Source: Sapientia aquatica
Lineage (GTDB): Bacteria > Pseudomonadota > Gammaproteobacteria > Burkholderiales > Burkholderiaceae_D
Reading direction: 5' to 3'
DNA: 64,000 bases
Assembly (NCBI RefSeq): GCF_004358105.1
Contig: NZ_SMYL01000001.1
Coordinates: 62,001-126,000, forward strand
Shown here piece by piece: positions 16,852 through 24,475 of this stretch. Under the pieces are notes generated by a model, which saw nothing but the letters and a program-made list of their open reading frames with translations, had not been told where the DNA came from and did not search any database. Position numbers and translations under genes: made by a program. Position 1 is the first letter of the stretch. Each line of letters starts with the position of its first letter.

Positions 16852-17451
16852 TCAGGTGAGGTTGGAACTGAAATTTTCGTTGTACAGCGACTTATATCGA
16901 ATGGTTAATTGGATGTTGTTGAGGATGTTTACTGCAGCATTGTGGTTTGATGGTGAATCTATCGAGTTGGAAAATATAAGTAAATCGATCTTTTGTCCAA
17001 CTGGAAATGCTGTGCCCTTGTGTATAACTGTCGCACTTATTTTTGTGCCGAATATCGCTGAATCTTCGTCAATCAAATCTCTAACGGACTTGCTTGTAAA
17101 GGGGTAGCTTACTCCACTGTATTTAAATTCCATACTCTCTATAATTGCCGCGCCGTGGCCATTGTTCATGATCGATAATGCAACTGGGCTGTGTTGATCT
17201 CTGTTGCAATAATATTCAATACAAGGCCGTATCGAGTTCCGATTGTGTTCCCGAGTTATAAGCACCTGCCACAAAGTAGTTATCAAAGCTGATAATCCAA
17301 TTAGTGTCGTTGCATAAGCGGTTAATTCAGAGGTCGTTGCCTTTAAATAGAGGTTGGCGAACTTAAATAGATAGACCGATAAAGTCAGTGCTAGCACTGC
17401 GACGGTAAGCCCAAATATAGCTTCAGTAACGCCCCATAGTTTTTTTAACAT
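16852..17451 (-). CDS. Hypothetical membrane protein with two N-terminal helices
   Basis: A 199-residue protein I do not recognise. Two membrane segments are visible near residues 12-36 (GLTVAVLALTLSVYLFKFA) and 43-64 (ATTLIGLSALITTLWQVLI). They are followed by a soluble C-terminal domain that looks beta-sandwich-like (VALSIMNNGHGAAIIESMEFKY...IDLLIFSNS...LTIRYKSLYN). The DNA here is AT-richer than the flanking core genes. This layout, a short membrane anchor plus sensor-like domain, recurs in phage-borne accessory proteins. It converges with the methyltransferase gene. Confidence 0.6.
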   Translation of the reverse strand: MLKKLWGVTEAIFGLTVAVLALTLSVYLFKFANLYLKATTSELTAYATTLIGLSALITTLWQVLITREHNRNSIRPCIEYYCNRDQHSPVALSIMNNGHGAAIIESMEFKYSGVSYPFTSKSVRDLIDEDSAIFGTKISATVIHKGTAFPVGQKIDLLIFSNSIDSPSNHNAAVNILNNIQLTIRYKSLYNENFSSNLT

Positions 17452-17551
17452 CGTTGCCCGCTCTGATTATTTTTATTAATGGCGTAGTGAAAGCCGTTAT
17501 TCGAATGCAGCGACTATTTGAATTGTTAGTCGATATCTAGACTATCTAGGC

Positions 17552-17582
17552 ACTAAAAAGGACTCATTTAGCGAGTCCTTTA
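17552..17582. terminator. Bidirectional terminator
   Basis: AAAGGACTC (17557-17565) and GAGTCCTTT (17573-17581) form a perfect 9-bp stem with a 7-base loop. On the minus strand a T-run follows, so it should terminate the 63-residue gene that ends at 17586. Confidence 0.8.
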
Positions 17583-17585
17583 TTT

Positions 17586-17777
17586 TTAATTGGCTGTGCA
17601 ATTCTCTATCAGTCCAATTACTTCCTTTTGATTCACATTGAGTATAAGTCGATGGGATTCGCTAAAATGAACATACGTGTATCCGTCCGAATAATCACTT
17701 ATGAATTTGATTTGTTGAGCATTGATCGTAACCAAGATACCGTCGCCATTAATTGCACTGAAAAAATTTGAAGGCAT
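17586..17777 (-). CDS. Small hypothetical protein
   Basis: A 63-residue soluble protein (MPSNFFSAINGDGILVTIN... ending VIGLIENCTAN). It has an alternating hydrophobic pattern that could be a small beta barrel of the kind seen in FlbD-like or LytTR-like fragments (LVTINAQQIKFISDY, RLILNVNQKEVIGLIE), but I cannot assign it to a family. It is followed directly by a strong terminator, which supports real expression. Function unknown. Confidence 0.5.
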   Translation of the reverse strand: MPSNFFSAINGDGILVTINAQQIKFISDYSDGYTYVHFSESHRLILNVNQKEVIGLIENCTAN

Positions 17778-17858
17778 TTTTTTTCCTATGATTAAATGTA
17801 AATTTGCAAATGTATATTATTCGACTTTATTGAATTCATGCAACAAATATCAATATTA

Positions 17859-18278
17859 TTAAACCAGTGAGATTTCGACTCTTTTACCCAATGCACGGGC
17901 CGCTGACTCTACAAACTCAATTTTAGAAGAGTGGCGAACGTCAAAAAGTCGATCAATTTGCGGCATATGCACATTTAATTTTCGGGCTAGATCGGCTTTC
18001 CTTAAATGCTGAGACAGCATTTCATTCCAAAGTAAAACCTTGCTTGTCTCTAATGCTGGCAAATCAACTGAGTGCTGACCTGCTTCTACTTTTGAAGGTG
18101 TCGGCACTGGTCTACGCTCATCGAAATATATTTCTATCGCGGTTTCAAGCGCATCGAGCGCGTTTAACAGCGCTTCATCTTCATTATCCCCAACAGAATT
18201 TGCTTCGGGAATATCTGGAAAACCGACCAAAAACGTACCGTTAGAGTCGGGCGTTAATGTGACTGGATAACTTAACAT
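17859..18278 (-). CDS. hicB: HicB antitoxin with C-terminal DNA-binding domain
   Basis: A 139-residue antitoxin. The N-terminal half is the partially degraded RNase-H-like HicB fold (SYPVTLTPDSNGTFLVGFPDIPEANSVGDNEDEALLNALDALETAI). The C-terminal half (LRKADLARKLNVHMPQIDRLFD) is a helix-turn-helix that should bind the operator upstream of hicA. I chose ATG 18278 after a GAGAGA site; a start at 18296 is also possible. It is separated from hicA by 117 bases that contain a hairpin and palindromes, so hicB may have its own promoter. Confidence 0.9.
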   Translation of the reverse strand: MLSYPVTLTPDSNGTFLVGFPDIPEANSVGDNEDEALLNALDALETAIEIYFDERRPVPTPSKVEAGQHSVDLPALETSKVLLWNEMLSQHLRKADLARKLNVHMPQIDRLFDVRHSSKIEFVESAARALGKRVEISLV

Positions 18279-18302
18279 GATGTATTTCTCTCTCAATTAT
18301 TG

Positions 18303-18337
18303 AAGCTATGTAGCTTTATATTTCTATACACGTGTAC
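18303..18337 (-). promoter_or_regulatory. Palindromes upstream of hicB
   Basis: AAGCTATGTAGCTT (18303-18316) and TACACGTGTA (18327-18336) are both perfect palindromes in the hicA-hicB gap. A TATAAA-like element lies between them on the minus strand. They suggest a separate, regulated hicB promoter, though no clear -35 is seen. Confidence 0.45.
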
Positions 18338-18373
18338 AGAATTAGAACGACTTATGATTCAGCGAGTTTTTCA

Positions 18374-18397
18374 GAAAACCCCTTTCGGGGCTTTCCT
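18374..18397 (-). terminator. Hairpin directly after hicA
   Basis: On the minus strand AAAGCCCC-GAAA-GGGGTTTT forms a stem with a GNRA-type loop and four T residues, right after the hicA stop. It could end or attenuate hicA transcription before hicB. Confidence 0.55.
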
Positions 18398-18575
18398 ATT
18401 TAAGTCCTAGATCCTTCTTAATTTTTGCTACCAATCCTGTTCCTATTTCTTTTGCCCCGTGGTCTGGGAAAACAGAGGTTTTGCCATTAAGAGTTATCTT
18501 TCGGTGGCTTCCTTTGCCCGGCGAAAAAATCACGCCTTGCTTTTCTAACCACCTCCGAAACTCGCTATACTTCAT
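18396..18575 (-). CDS. hicA: HicA mRNA-interferase toxin
   Basis: A 59-residue double-stranded-RNA-binding-fold toxin that cleaves mRNA. The family pattern is complete: KYSEFRRWLEKQGVIFSPGKGSHRKITLNGKTSVFPDHGAKEIGTGLVAKIKKDLGL, including the catalytic His in GSH. I chose ATG 18575, seven bases after AGGAG; a TTG at 18578 is in frame. It lies before hicB, as in most hicAB operons. Confidence 0.92.
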   Translation of the reverse strand: MKYSEFRRWLEKQGVIFSPGKGSHRKITLNGKTSVFPDHGAKEIGTGLVAKIKKDLGLK

Positions 18576-18609
18576 CAATCTCCTTGTTTGTTAATTTGAA
18601 ATAATTATG

Positions 18610-18644
18610 CAACATATTTGTTGTGTTATGTAACAAATATGTTG
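18610..18644 (-). promoter_or_regulatory. hicA operator: 13-bp inverted repeat
   Basis: CAACATATTTGTT (18610-18622) and AACAAATATGTTG (18632-18644) are perfect inverted repeats with a 9-base spacer. They lie 35-70 bases upstream of hicA. This is the expected site for the HicB helix-turn-helix domain. The half-site AACAAATAT also occurs just after hicB (17842-17850). Confidence 0.75.
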
Positions 18645-18741
18645 TTGGTTTTGGGTAAATTAGTAGTTGAGTAATCAGTTGAAGAAAAACAAGCGGACCA
18701 TATTAAAAAATTCACTTAATAAAGAAGGATTGATACATTCG

Positions 18742-19611
18742 ATGAATCCCGTTATTGAAACCATTGATTGCCCAGATGTTCCAGAATTTTGGGAGCAAAT
18801 CTCTCCATTCAACAAGAGATTCTCCGATCCTATGTTTAATTTTGTGTATAGAGGGCAGGGAAATAGTGAACATAAATTAATTCCAAAAGTTTTTAGGTCG
18901 ACAGTGATCGACCAGTATAAAAGGGGTGTCTTTGATGTATTTGTTGGTCAGTCGGGGCAAAAGATTTTTGAATGGAATTTATTAGATCATTTTTTGTACT
19001 ATTGCGATTCGATTGGCATGAGCTTACCTAACGATTCGGATGAGTTTCGGAGCGCCATGTCATTGGTAGCAACGCAATCCATGATCCAAGGTGGAACTTG
19101 GCCACCGCGCATAGTAATGCCGTTGATTGCGCTCGCTCAGCATCACGGCCTACCGACTAGACTTCTTGATTGGACGGGTAGTTCATACGTGGCTGCATAC
19201 TTTGCGGCCGCTTCTGTTTTGAATGAGGACGTAGTTACCGACAATGAAAAATTATGTGTTTTTGCGCTTAATTTAAATTTGATAGAAAAAATGGACGGGA
19301 TTAGGCACGTGCGGGTTCCCGGTAGTGTCTCGCAATATCTGGCCGCGCAACGAGGGTCATTTATTCTGGTTGATGATATAGGAACTCCGATGAACAAATT
19401 CGCACCGGATAAATGTTTGGAGAGCAATTTGACCGGCAAATCTATTGCGTTGACTAAGGTTACTCTGCCTGCAAAACATGCAGCCGAGCTTTTGGAAAGG
19501 TGTAATAAACTAGGCTTCTCGGCAGCTAACATTTTCCCGAGCTACGATGGCGCAGCATCAGCGGCATTGGAAAAATTCAACTCCTATAATTTCAACGATA
19601 AATTAAAATAA
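18742..19611 (+). CDS. FRG-domain protein
   Basis: About 289 residues from ATG 18742 (TTG 18667 is an alternative giving 314). The eponymous motif is clear (NFVYRGQGNSEHKLIPKVFR), as are the other conserved FRG elements: LIALAQHHGLPTRLLDWTGSSYVAAYFAA, CVFALNLN, and a late RGSFILVDD. FRG proteins are common in phages and accessory regions; their biochemical function is not well established, though the fold has been related to ADP-ribosyl transferase-like domains. It sits divergently from hicAB across the inverted repeat. A role in phage conflict is plausible but unproven. Confidence 0.85.
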   Translation: MNPVIETIDCPDVPEFWEQISPFNKRFSDPMFNFVYRGQGNSEHKLIPKVFRSTVIDQYKRGVFDVFVGQSGQKIFEWNLLDHFLYYCDSIGMSLPNDSDEFRSAMSLVATQSMIQGGTWPPRIVMPLIALAQHHGLPTRLLDWTGSSYVAAYFAAASVLNEDVVTDNEKLCVFALNLNLIEKMDGIRHVRVPGSVSQYLAAQRGSFILVDDIGTPMNKFAPDKCLESNLTGKSIALTKVTLPAKHAAELLERCNKLGFSAANIFPSYDGAASAALEKFNSYNFNDKLK

Positions 19612-19753
19612 AAGTCCAGCTCGGTGCAAGATTTTCTGCGCAGTTTTCTGGGTTGTGTCGCAATCAGGTAGAACAAGCGCGGAAATTGACAGTGCCACAA
19701 ACTGTGTAAAGCTAGTTCTTGGGTATCCATTGCTAATTGCTGCTCAAAGCTAC

Positions 19754-19788
19754 AGAAAATCTGGCCGACTTATTCAGAGCGGCCAGAT
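19754..19788 (-). terminator. Terminator of the copper-receptor operon
   Basis: ATCTGGCCG (19759-19767) pairs perfectly with CGGCCAGAT (19780-19788). Read on the minus strand it follows the TonB-receptor stop and runs into TTTTC. Confidence 0.75.
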
Positions 19789-19796
19789 CACAGTGA

Positions 19797-22082
19797 TCAG
19801 AATTTGGCGGTCAATCTACTATAAAAGCTGCGTCCCATCCCCGGTACAGCACTGACAGTATTATTACCATTGATGAACATGGTTACTCCTTGTCCCATGT
19901 AGGCACCACCAAGCGGTTGGTAGTAGAACTTGTTGAGGGCATTATCGATGCCAAAGCTGATACTGTATTTCTCGTCGGACCATGTGCTTTTCAGATTGAG
20001 CAATGAATACCCCGGTGTAGCGACTTCATTTTGGACCGAACTGATATCTGTTTTGGCATCAACAAACTGTATCTCTACAGTATTTGACCATAACGCAATT
20101 TTTTCATTGAGTGACACCTTTACATTTAGCGGCATCATGTTGTACAAATGGTCCCCAGTTGTTTCGTTTTTTCCGCGAACATAGGAAAGGACGTTACTTA
20201 CACTGAATGTGCCGAATGTTGGACTAACGCCGAGGCGGACCTTGCTTGATAGATCAGCTCCATAAATTCGTGCGTTCTGATTGACATATTCAAGGATATT
20301 GTATTCACCTGTTTTGCAATCGCTGGTGTTTCCAAGGATCGACGGAGGCGCGCACTGTCCTGCGATGTAGTTTTGTACATAGGTAAAGTATGGACTGAAT
20401 CTGACGCCCCAAACGGCCTCATCGGCATCGTGCCAGTTGGCATCGAGACTGACTTTATTGGCCACTTCAGATTTGAGGTTGGGATTACCCACGTAGCCAT
20501 TACCATCGCCAATAAAGTTATTCATCGGCGCTGTCATCATATTCAATCCAGTACCTTCGTTAGATGTCCAAGCGTAGAGCTGATAGAGATTAGGTGCTTT
20601 CGCATTTCTGGATACACCAAACTGGTACGATGATTGGGCACTAGGTAAATAATTAAACAGAGCGCTGGCATTCCAGTTGTTGTCTTGTCGACTTTGATTA
20701 GTGGTGTACGGATAGGGAACCGAATACATCACCATACAGTTCGACGACTGGCTGGTACAGTACGCGCTGGTAATGGCATCAGTGCGCGCTCTAACCGTTT
20801 CAGCACGGATCCCGATAATAGAACTCAATTTCTCTGAGTAACGGTTTTCGATTTCAGCAAAAGCGCTGTAAACGTCGCGCTCGCCATTATGAATATTTTG
20901 GTACTGATTGGGTCCCATCATGCCACTAGGATCAACCCCACCCGGTGCTGAACTATCTGGCGCAGGTGGCCACCAATCATTTAGGTGATATTGCAGCACA
21001 TCGATGCCGGACACCAACAATGCGTTGTCCGATAGTGGCTTGCTGATCTTGGCTTTGACTCCTGTAGTATTAGACACCGTGTTCATCGGCATACCCGCCA
21101 CGGTGTATTTGCCTGATACCATGCTTTGGTATAAGAATTGTCTATCTTCACCGAAGTTCATATAGTGATCAACATTCTGGTGATAAACTTGCGCGTCGAA
21201 ATTTCCCCAATCGAACTTGCCCTCATAGCGCAAACTAGTTTGGGTAGACTTGTTGCTGAGCATATCCATGTATTGATTCACAAATCCCTCATAAGGAATG
21301 TGTTGCACACCGACTTTCAATTCCAGCAGATTAGTACCGCTCATTAAAGCCATGGCCAATTCGTGGTTAAACGCTTTATAGAAAGTTGACCCAACCACAT
21401 CTAGTGGTAATGTGGGTACATTAGGTTGTCCGCCAGCATACTGGACAGCTGATTTAAAATTTGCTGCGGCAGAATAGTCGCCTGACTTTGCTCCAGATCC
21501 GGTATAGCTCAAACTAAATTGGTCGGTAGCCAAAGTGACTTTGGCATCTGCACCAGAAGCATCGCCATTGCTACGATAAAATGCGCCAATCTCACCATTT
21601 GTCAGCAGTGCCCCAGCAGTGGCAAACTGTGGTTTGAGTGGCGTAACTATCACTGCTCCTCCCAGACTGTCGCTGCTGACACTGACTGGAGAAACTCCGG
21701 TGTACACCGTTACGCTATCCACCTTAGTTGGATCAATATAAGATAGGGGCGAGTTCATGTGATTGGGGCAGGCCGGAAATAGATCCATGCCATCGATGGT
21801 CACCTTCATGCGATCATCACCCAAACCATGCGCCATCGGAAGACCCGAGACCCCTCCGGTGTTGTAGATGTACATACCTGGAATAGACTGCAACAGATCT
21901 CCGGTACTGCTGGAAGTGGCTTTCTTACTTAGCAAATCATTGTCAGTAATGGTTTGAGAACCGGTTTTATTGATTACACCGGTAACCACAACGGTACTAA
22001 TTTCTCCAGAGGTTTGGGCCAATGCGCCCGACACCGTTAGCATTGCACAAGCCGCAATAGGGCTTAGTTTTAACAAGTTCAT
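19797..22082 (-). CDS. TonB-dependent outer-membrane copper receptor (OprC/NosA-like)
   Basis: A 761-residue outer-membrane receptor. A signal peptide (residues 1-22, ending GALAQ) is followed by the plug (STVVVTG; DLLQSIPGMYI; DRMKVTIDGMDLFPACPNHMN) and a 22-strand barrel ending with an aromatic residue (RLTAKF). The copper-binding pattern reported for Pseudomonas OprC, CxxxM plus HxM, is present: Cys105-Met109 in ACPNHM and His306-Met308 in DHYMNFG. HIPYEGFVNQYMDM is another family hallmark. It is the last gene of an operon with DUF2946 and a 47-residue peptide. Copper uptake is inferred from family knowledge. Confidence 0.88.
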   Translation of the reverse strand: MNLLKLSPIAACAMLTVSGALAQTSGEISTVVVTGVINKTGSQTITDNDLLSKKATSSSTGDLLQSIPGMYIYNTGGVSGLPMAHGLGDDRMKVTIDGMDLFPACPNHMNSPLSYIDPTKVDSVTVYTGVSPVSVSSDSLGGAVIVTPLKPQFATAGALLTNGEIGAFYRSNGDASGADAKVTLATDQFSLSYTGSGAKSGDYSAAANFKSAVQYAGGQPNVPTLPLDVVGSTFYKAFNHELAMALMSGTNLLELKVGVQHIPYEGFVNQYMDMLSNKSTQTSLRYEGKFDWGNFDAQVYHQNVDHYMNFGEDRQFLYQSMVSGKYTVAGMPMNTVSNTTGVKAKISKPLSDNALLVSGIDVLQYHLNDWWPPAPDSSAPGGVDPSGMMGPNQYQNIHNGERDVYSAFAEIENRYSEKLSSIIGIRAETVRARTDAITSAYCTSQSSNCMVMYSVPYPYTTNQSRQDNNWNASALFNYLPSAQSSYQFGVSRNAKAPNLYQLYAWTSNEGTGLNMMTAPMNNFIGDGNGYVGNPNLKSEVANKVSLDANWHDADEAVWGVRFSPYFTYVQNYIAGQCAPPSILGNTSDCKTGEYNILEYVNQNARIYGADLSSKVRLGVSPTFGTFSVSNVLSYVRGKNETTGDHLYNMMPLNVKVSLNEKIALWSNTVEIQFVDAKTDISSVQNEVATPGYSLLNLKSTWSDEKYSISFGIDNALNKFYYQPLGGAYMGQGVTMFINGNNTVSAVPGMGRSFYSRLTAKF

Positions 22083-22156
22083 TATTAACTCTTATTTAAA
22101 ATTCAAATGTGGCGGCACCAACACTGCCGTGGCAGCGTTAGCGATCTAGTTACTGC

Positions 22157-22300
22157 TTATTTACTCACTGGCAGTAGCTTGATTTGCACTGCGTCGTAAC
22201 CCGTGTGGGCGTGCGCAGTAAAGCGAATGTAAGTTATCGCTGAGCAAAGCAAACAAAAGGAGATGCTGACGATGGTCGCCAGCTTGCGAGGAGATTTCAT
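22157..22300 (-). CDS. Small 47-residue membrane or secreted peptide in the copper operon
   Basis: A short gene lying between DUF2946 and the TonB receptor on the same strand. ATG 22300 has an AGGGG ribosome site six bases upstream. The peptide (MKSPRKLATIVSISFCLLCS...) has one hydrophobic segment, then RFTAHAHTGYDAVQIKLLPVSK. The His residues after the helix could bind metal. I do not recognise a family. Position, ribosome site and signal-like start support it, but its small size keeps confidence moderate. Confidence 0.55.
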   Translation of the reverse strand: MKSPRKLATIVSISFCLLCSAITYIRFTAHAHTGYDAVQIKLLPVSK

Positions 22301-22363
22301 GAAAGGCCCCTGAGTGTTAACGAAACTAACCCTGTCGATTAAGACAGATTAGCGCGGCATCAT

Positions 22364-22756
22364 TCAGGTGTGACTGGGGGGAGCCCGAGGTTGGGCAAAT
22401 GTCCGTGGCTCGGACAGAAAGTAAGGAAGTCCAGTAGATACAAAAGTGACTAAACGTGTGTCAAGGAATGGGATCAGTGGGCTTGGCAATCCTAGAATCG
22501 CTGGGGAGGTCGTTTGCAGCGAACAGTACGGACAATGATCTAAGCACGACTGAACTGAGCCAGAACTGCCGGATTTGTCGGATTCGGTAGCTTTAATCAG
22601 TTTCGAACCACTAGCGCTACATATCTCATTCCAGATGGATTGCGTATACAGCCCAGTTTCCAGTGCGCTGGAAATTCCCGGAGCCAAAACGGTCAGCAGG
22701 ATGGCAAAAATCGCCATCCAAGCGGTGATTCTGTTGAGGTGTTTACGGGATGTCAT
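22364..22756 (-). CDS. DUF2946 domain protein
   Basis: A 130-residue exported or membrane-anchored protein. An N-terminal hydrophobic signal (ITAWMAIFAILLTVLAPGISSAL) is followed by EICSASGS and the family hallmark CLDHCPYCSLQ, then a Pro-rich end (AQPRAPP). DUF2946 genes recur next to copper-related TonB receptors, and the Cys/His motif suggests metal binding. First gene of the operon; its promoter places the transcription start at or next to the ATG. Confidence 0.85.
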   Translation of the reverse strand: MTSRKHLNRITAWMAIFAILLTVLAPGISSALETGLYTQSIWNEICSASGSKLIKATESDKSGSSGSVQSCLDHCPYCSLQTTSPAILGLPSPLIPFLDTRLVTFVSTGLPYFLSEPRTFAQPRAPPSHT

Positions 22757-22762
22757 GGCCCG

Positions 22763-22790
22763 ATTATAGCAAAGAGATGTTAGCGGTCAA
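22763..22790 (-). promoter_or_regulatory. Sigma-70 promoter of the copper operon
   Basis: On the minus strand TTGACC (22785-22790) and TATAAT (22763-22768) are 16 bases apart. The -10 box ends only six bases before the DUF2946 ATG (22756), so the start of transcription should fall on or next to the A of the start codon, predicting a leaderless mRNA. Confidence 0.7.
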
Positions 22791-23272
22791 GAAATTCCCC
22801 CCTCCGCCGTTCGATTGTTCCCTTTTTTAATCAATGCGCGTGGGCTGTGGCTTACTTAATACAGAGTGTGCGAAAGTCTATAAGCATGTGATAAGCGAAT
22901 GACCTGTCCCATGTTGGGATTCAAGAAGCTTCATTGAGCGCAAGCTGCTATTGCTAGTATCGAAACGATGCATATGATTCACAAGGGACGGATAAAGTAA
23001 GCACCAAAGCCTAAACTGAATCCAAATCCAAATCTAAGCAAAGTTGCAGCGTGGAATTTTAATTTCCCGTGGCATTGCCGACGTCCGCGCTTGTTGTACC
23101 TTGTTTCGGCAAAAGCGCTTTAATCGCCTTATCGCTATCAAATTATTCTTGCAAGAACAATGACTCTACAAGTCTTGATTAATAAATAGTTTTACTATTT
23201 GATACTACTACGAGCTATGGGAATTACGACTAAAAATATTTAGCGAAACTCATAAAGTTCAAATTACTTGTA

Positions 23273-23326
23273 CTAGACATGAGATTTATACTGGACATAA
23301 GACTTATATTCGACATTAGTTTTGTT
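23273..23326. repeat. Three imperfect 18-base tandem repeats beside the integrase 3' end
   Basis: Units begin at 23273 (CTAGACATGAGATTTATA), 23291 (CTGGACATAAGACTTATA) and 23309 (TTCGACATTAG then diverging). The core GACATNAGANTTATA is shared. They end 9 bases before the integrase stop. Possibly recombinase- or regulator-binding sites; no direct evidence. Confidence 0.45.
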
Positions 23327-23334
23327 AGGCTGAT

Positions 23335-24351
23335 TTAATTACGATGCAAATCCCTCGCTTTTAACTGCGTATAGCGTTTCAAGTTCTCCCAACTCTTATG
23401 GCCAGAGACAAGTGCTACTTGCTCGATGCGGTAGCCTTGCTCAAATAGACGCGAAACACCTTCATGCCTGAAGTCATGAAATCGTAAGTCGTCGATTCCA
23501 AGCGCTTGGCAAGCACGTGGGAAAACGGAGCTGATCGTTTTTTCGTGCACGGGAAAAATTCGGTCGGATGAGCGCGGTTGGCGCATAACGATATCAAACG
23601 CCTCACCCAGCAACGGCACAACCTGATCGTTGCCAGATTTCTGTTTTGGATCCTTGCGGTCGCTGATTAGAATTGTTCTCTCAGCTTCATTGAGGTCGCA
23701 CCAGCGGATCCGTGTGATCTCGCCCAGTCGCATTGCGCTGGCAATGGCAAATTTAATTATATCGGTGTAGGGAATCGTTTTTCGGCGCGTAGGGGCGTCG
23801 AAGTATGCATATAGTTTTGTTAATTCTTCCTCAGTCGGCCTCCGGTTCCGCTCTTTACTCCGGGTATTCACCCCTGCGTATCGCATCAAAATTCTGGCCT
23901 CGGACACGGCTTCGGGATTGACTGGAATTTTCCAGAGATACTTCGCGGTATCGAGCACTTGCTTTAAATAGGTGAGGTCAATCGCGATAGTGACTCCGCC
24001 AGCCCCCAATCTGATCCGATCTTGCACAAATTCCATTATCCGATCCGATGTTAAATTGCCAATGAGAACTTCTCCTAAATAACTTCTCAGGCTGACCAGC
24101 GTCGCGCTTTTGTTTTTGCCGAAACCATCTTGGCCACCGACGTCTTCGATGTAGCGGCTAATGAGAACCTTGAGTGGGATGTCTGATAAAATTCGGGCAT
24201 CCGAAAATTTCGATGCATCCATACTCTGTTCGATCCCCCGGGCCCACTCTTGGGCCAGTGCCTTGTTGGGGAATGTCTTTGAGATGGAAGGGTAGCCCTT
24301 CCTGCGCACCGTCGCATACCAACTACCGCTTCTTTTTACGAATGAGGCCAT
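23335..24351 (-). CDS. int: Tyrosine-type phage integrase
   Basis: A 338-residue site-specific recombinase. The N-terminal arm-binding domain (MASFVKRSGSWYATVRRKGYPSISKTFP) precedes a core-binding domain and the catalytic domain with the conserved residues: Arg in SAMRLGEITRIRW, His-x-x-Arg in FHDFRHEGVSRL, His in SGHKSWENLKRY and the nucleophile Tyr in KRYTQL. It is transcribed away from dusA, starting 124 bases from the dusA start. The start codon has no Shine-Dalgarno; four 11-base repeats lie directly upstream. dusA-adjacent integrases form a known group of genomic-island recombinases. Confidence 0.93.
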   Translation of the reverse strand: MASFVKRSGSWYATVRRKGYPSISKTFPNKALAQEWARGIEQSMDASKFSDARILSDIPLKVLISRYIEDVGGQDGFGKNKSATLVSLRSYLGEVLIGNLTSDRIMEFVQDRIRLGAGGVTIAIDLTYLKQVLDTAKYLWKIPVNPEAVSEARILMRYAGVNTRSKERNRRPTEEELTKLYAYFDAPTRRKTIPYTDIIKFAIASAMRLGEITRIRWCDLNEAERTILISDRKDPKQKSGNDQVVPLLGEAFDIVMRQPRSSDRIFPVHEKTISSVFPRACQALGIDDLRFHDFRHEGVSRLFEQGYRIEQVALVSGHKSWENLKRYTQLKARDLHRN

Positions 24352-24392
24352 GATGTAATTTTGATGTAATTTTGATGTAATTTTGATGTAAT
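24352..24392. repeat. Four 11-base direct repeats between integrase and dusA
   Basis: GATGTAATTTT occurs at 24352-24362, 24363-24373 and 24374-24384, then GATGTAAT at 24385-24392; the inverse TACATC recurs at 24407-24412. The 11-base period puts each unit on the same helical face. The array begins at the integrase start codon. Likely arm-type recombinase sites, excisionase sites or an operator controlling int. Confidence 0.8.
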
Positions 24393-24475
24393 GAGTGAGT
24401 TAACTATACATCAAGTTATTAATAAATATTATATTTATGGCTATTTAAAATTGCATGCTTCTCTAGGTAACTGTA

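Larger units (their letters stand above)
22757..23334. other. Non-coding stretch between copper operon and integrase
   Basis: About 580 bases with no supported gene on either strand. It contains the copper-operon promoter at its left end and three imperfect 18-base direct repeats at its right end (both listed separately). I saw no tRNA and no copy of the dusA 5' sequence here. Confidence 0.4.

Noticed and set aside
19143-19532. 129-residue minus-strand frame inside the FRG gene
   Set aside because: Shadow of the plus-strand gene, whose conserved motifs are clear.
12427-24470. CRISPR array
   Set aside because: Repeats in the island (11 and 18 bases) are too short and lack unique spacers; no cas genes are present.
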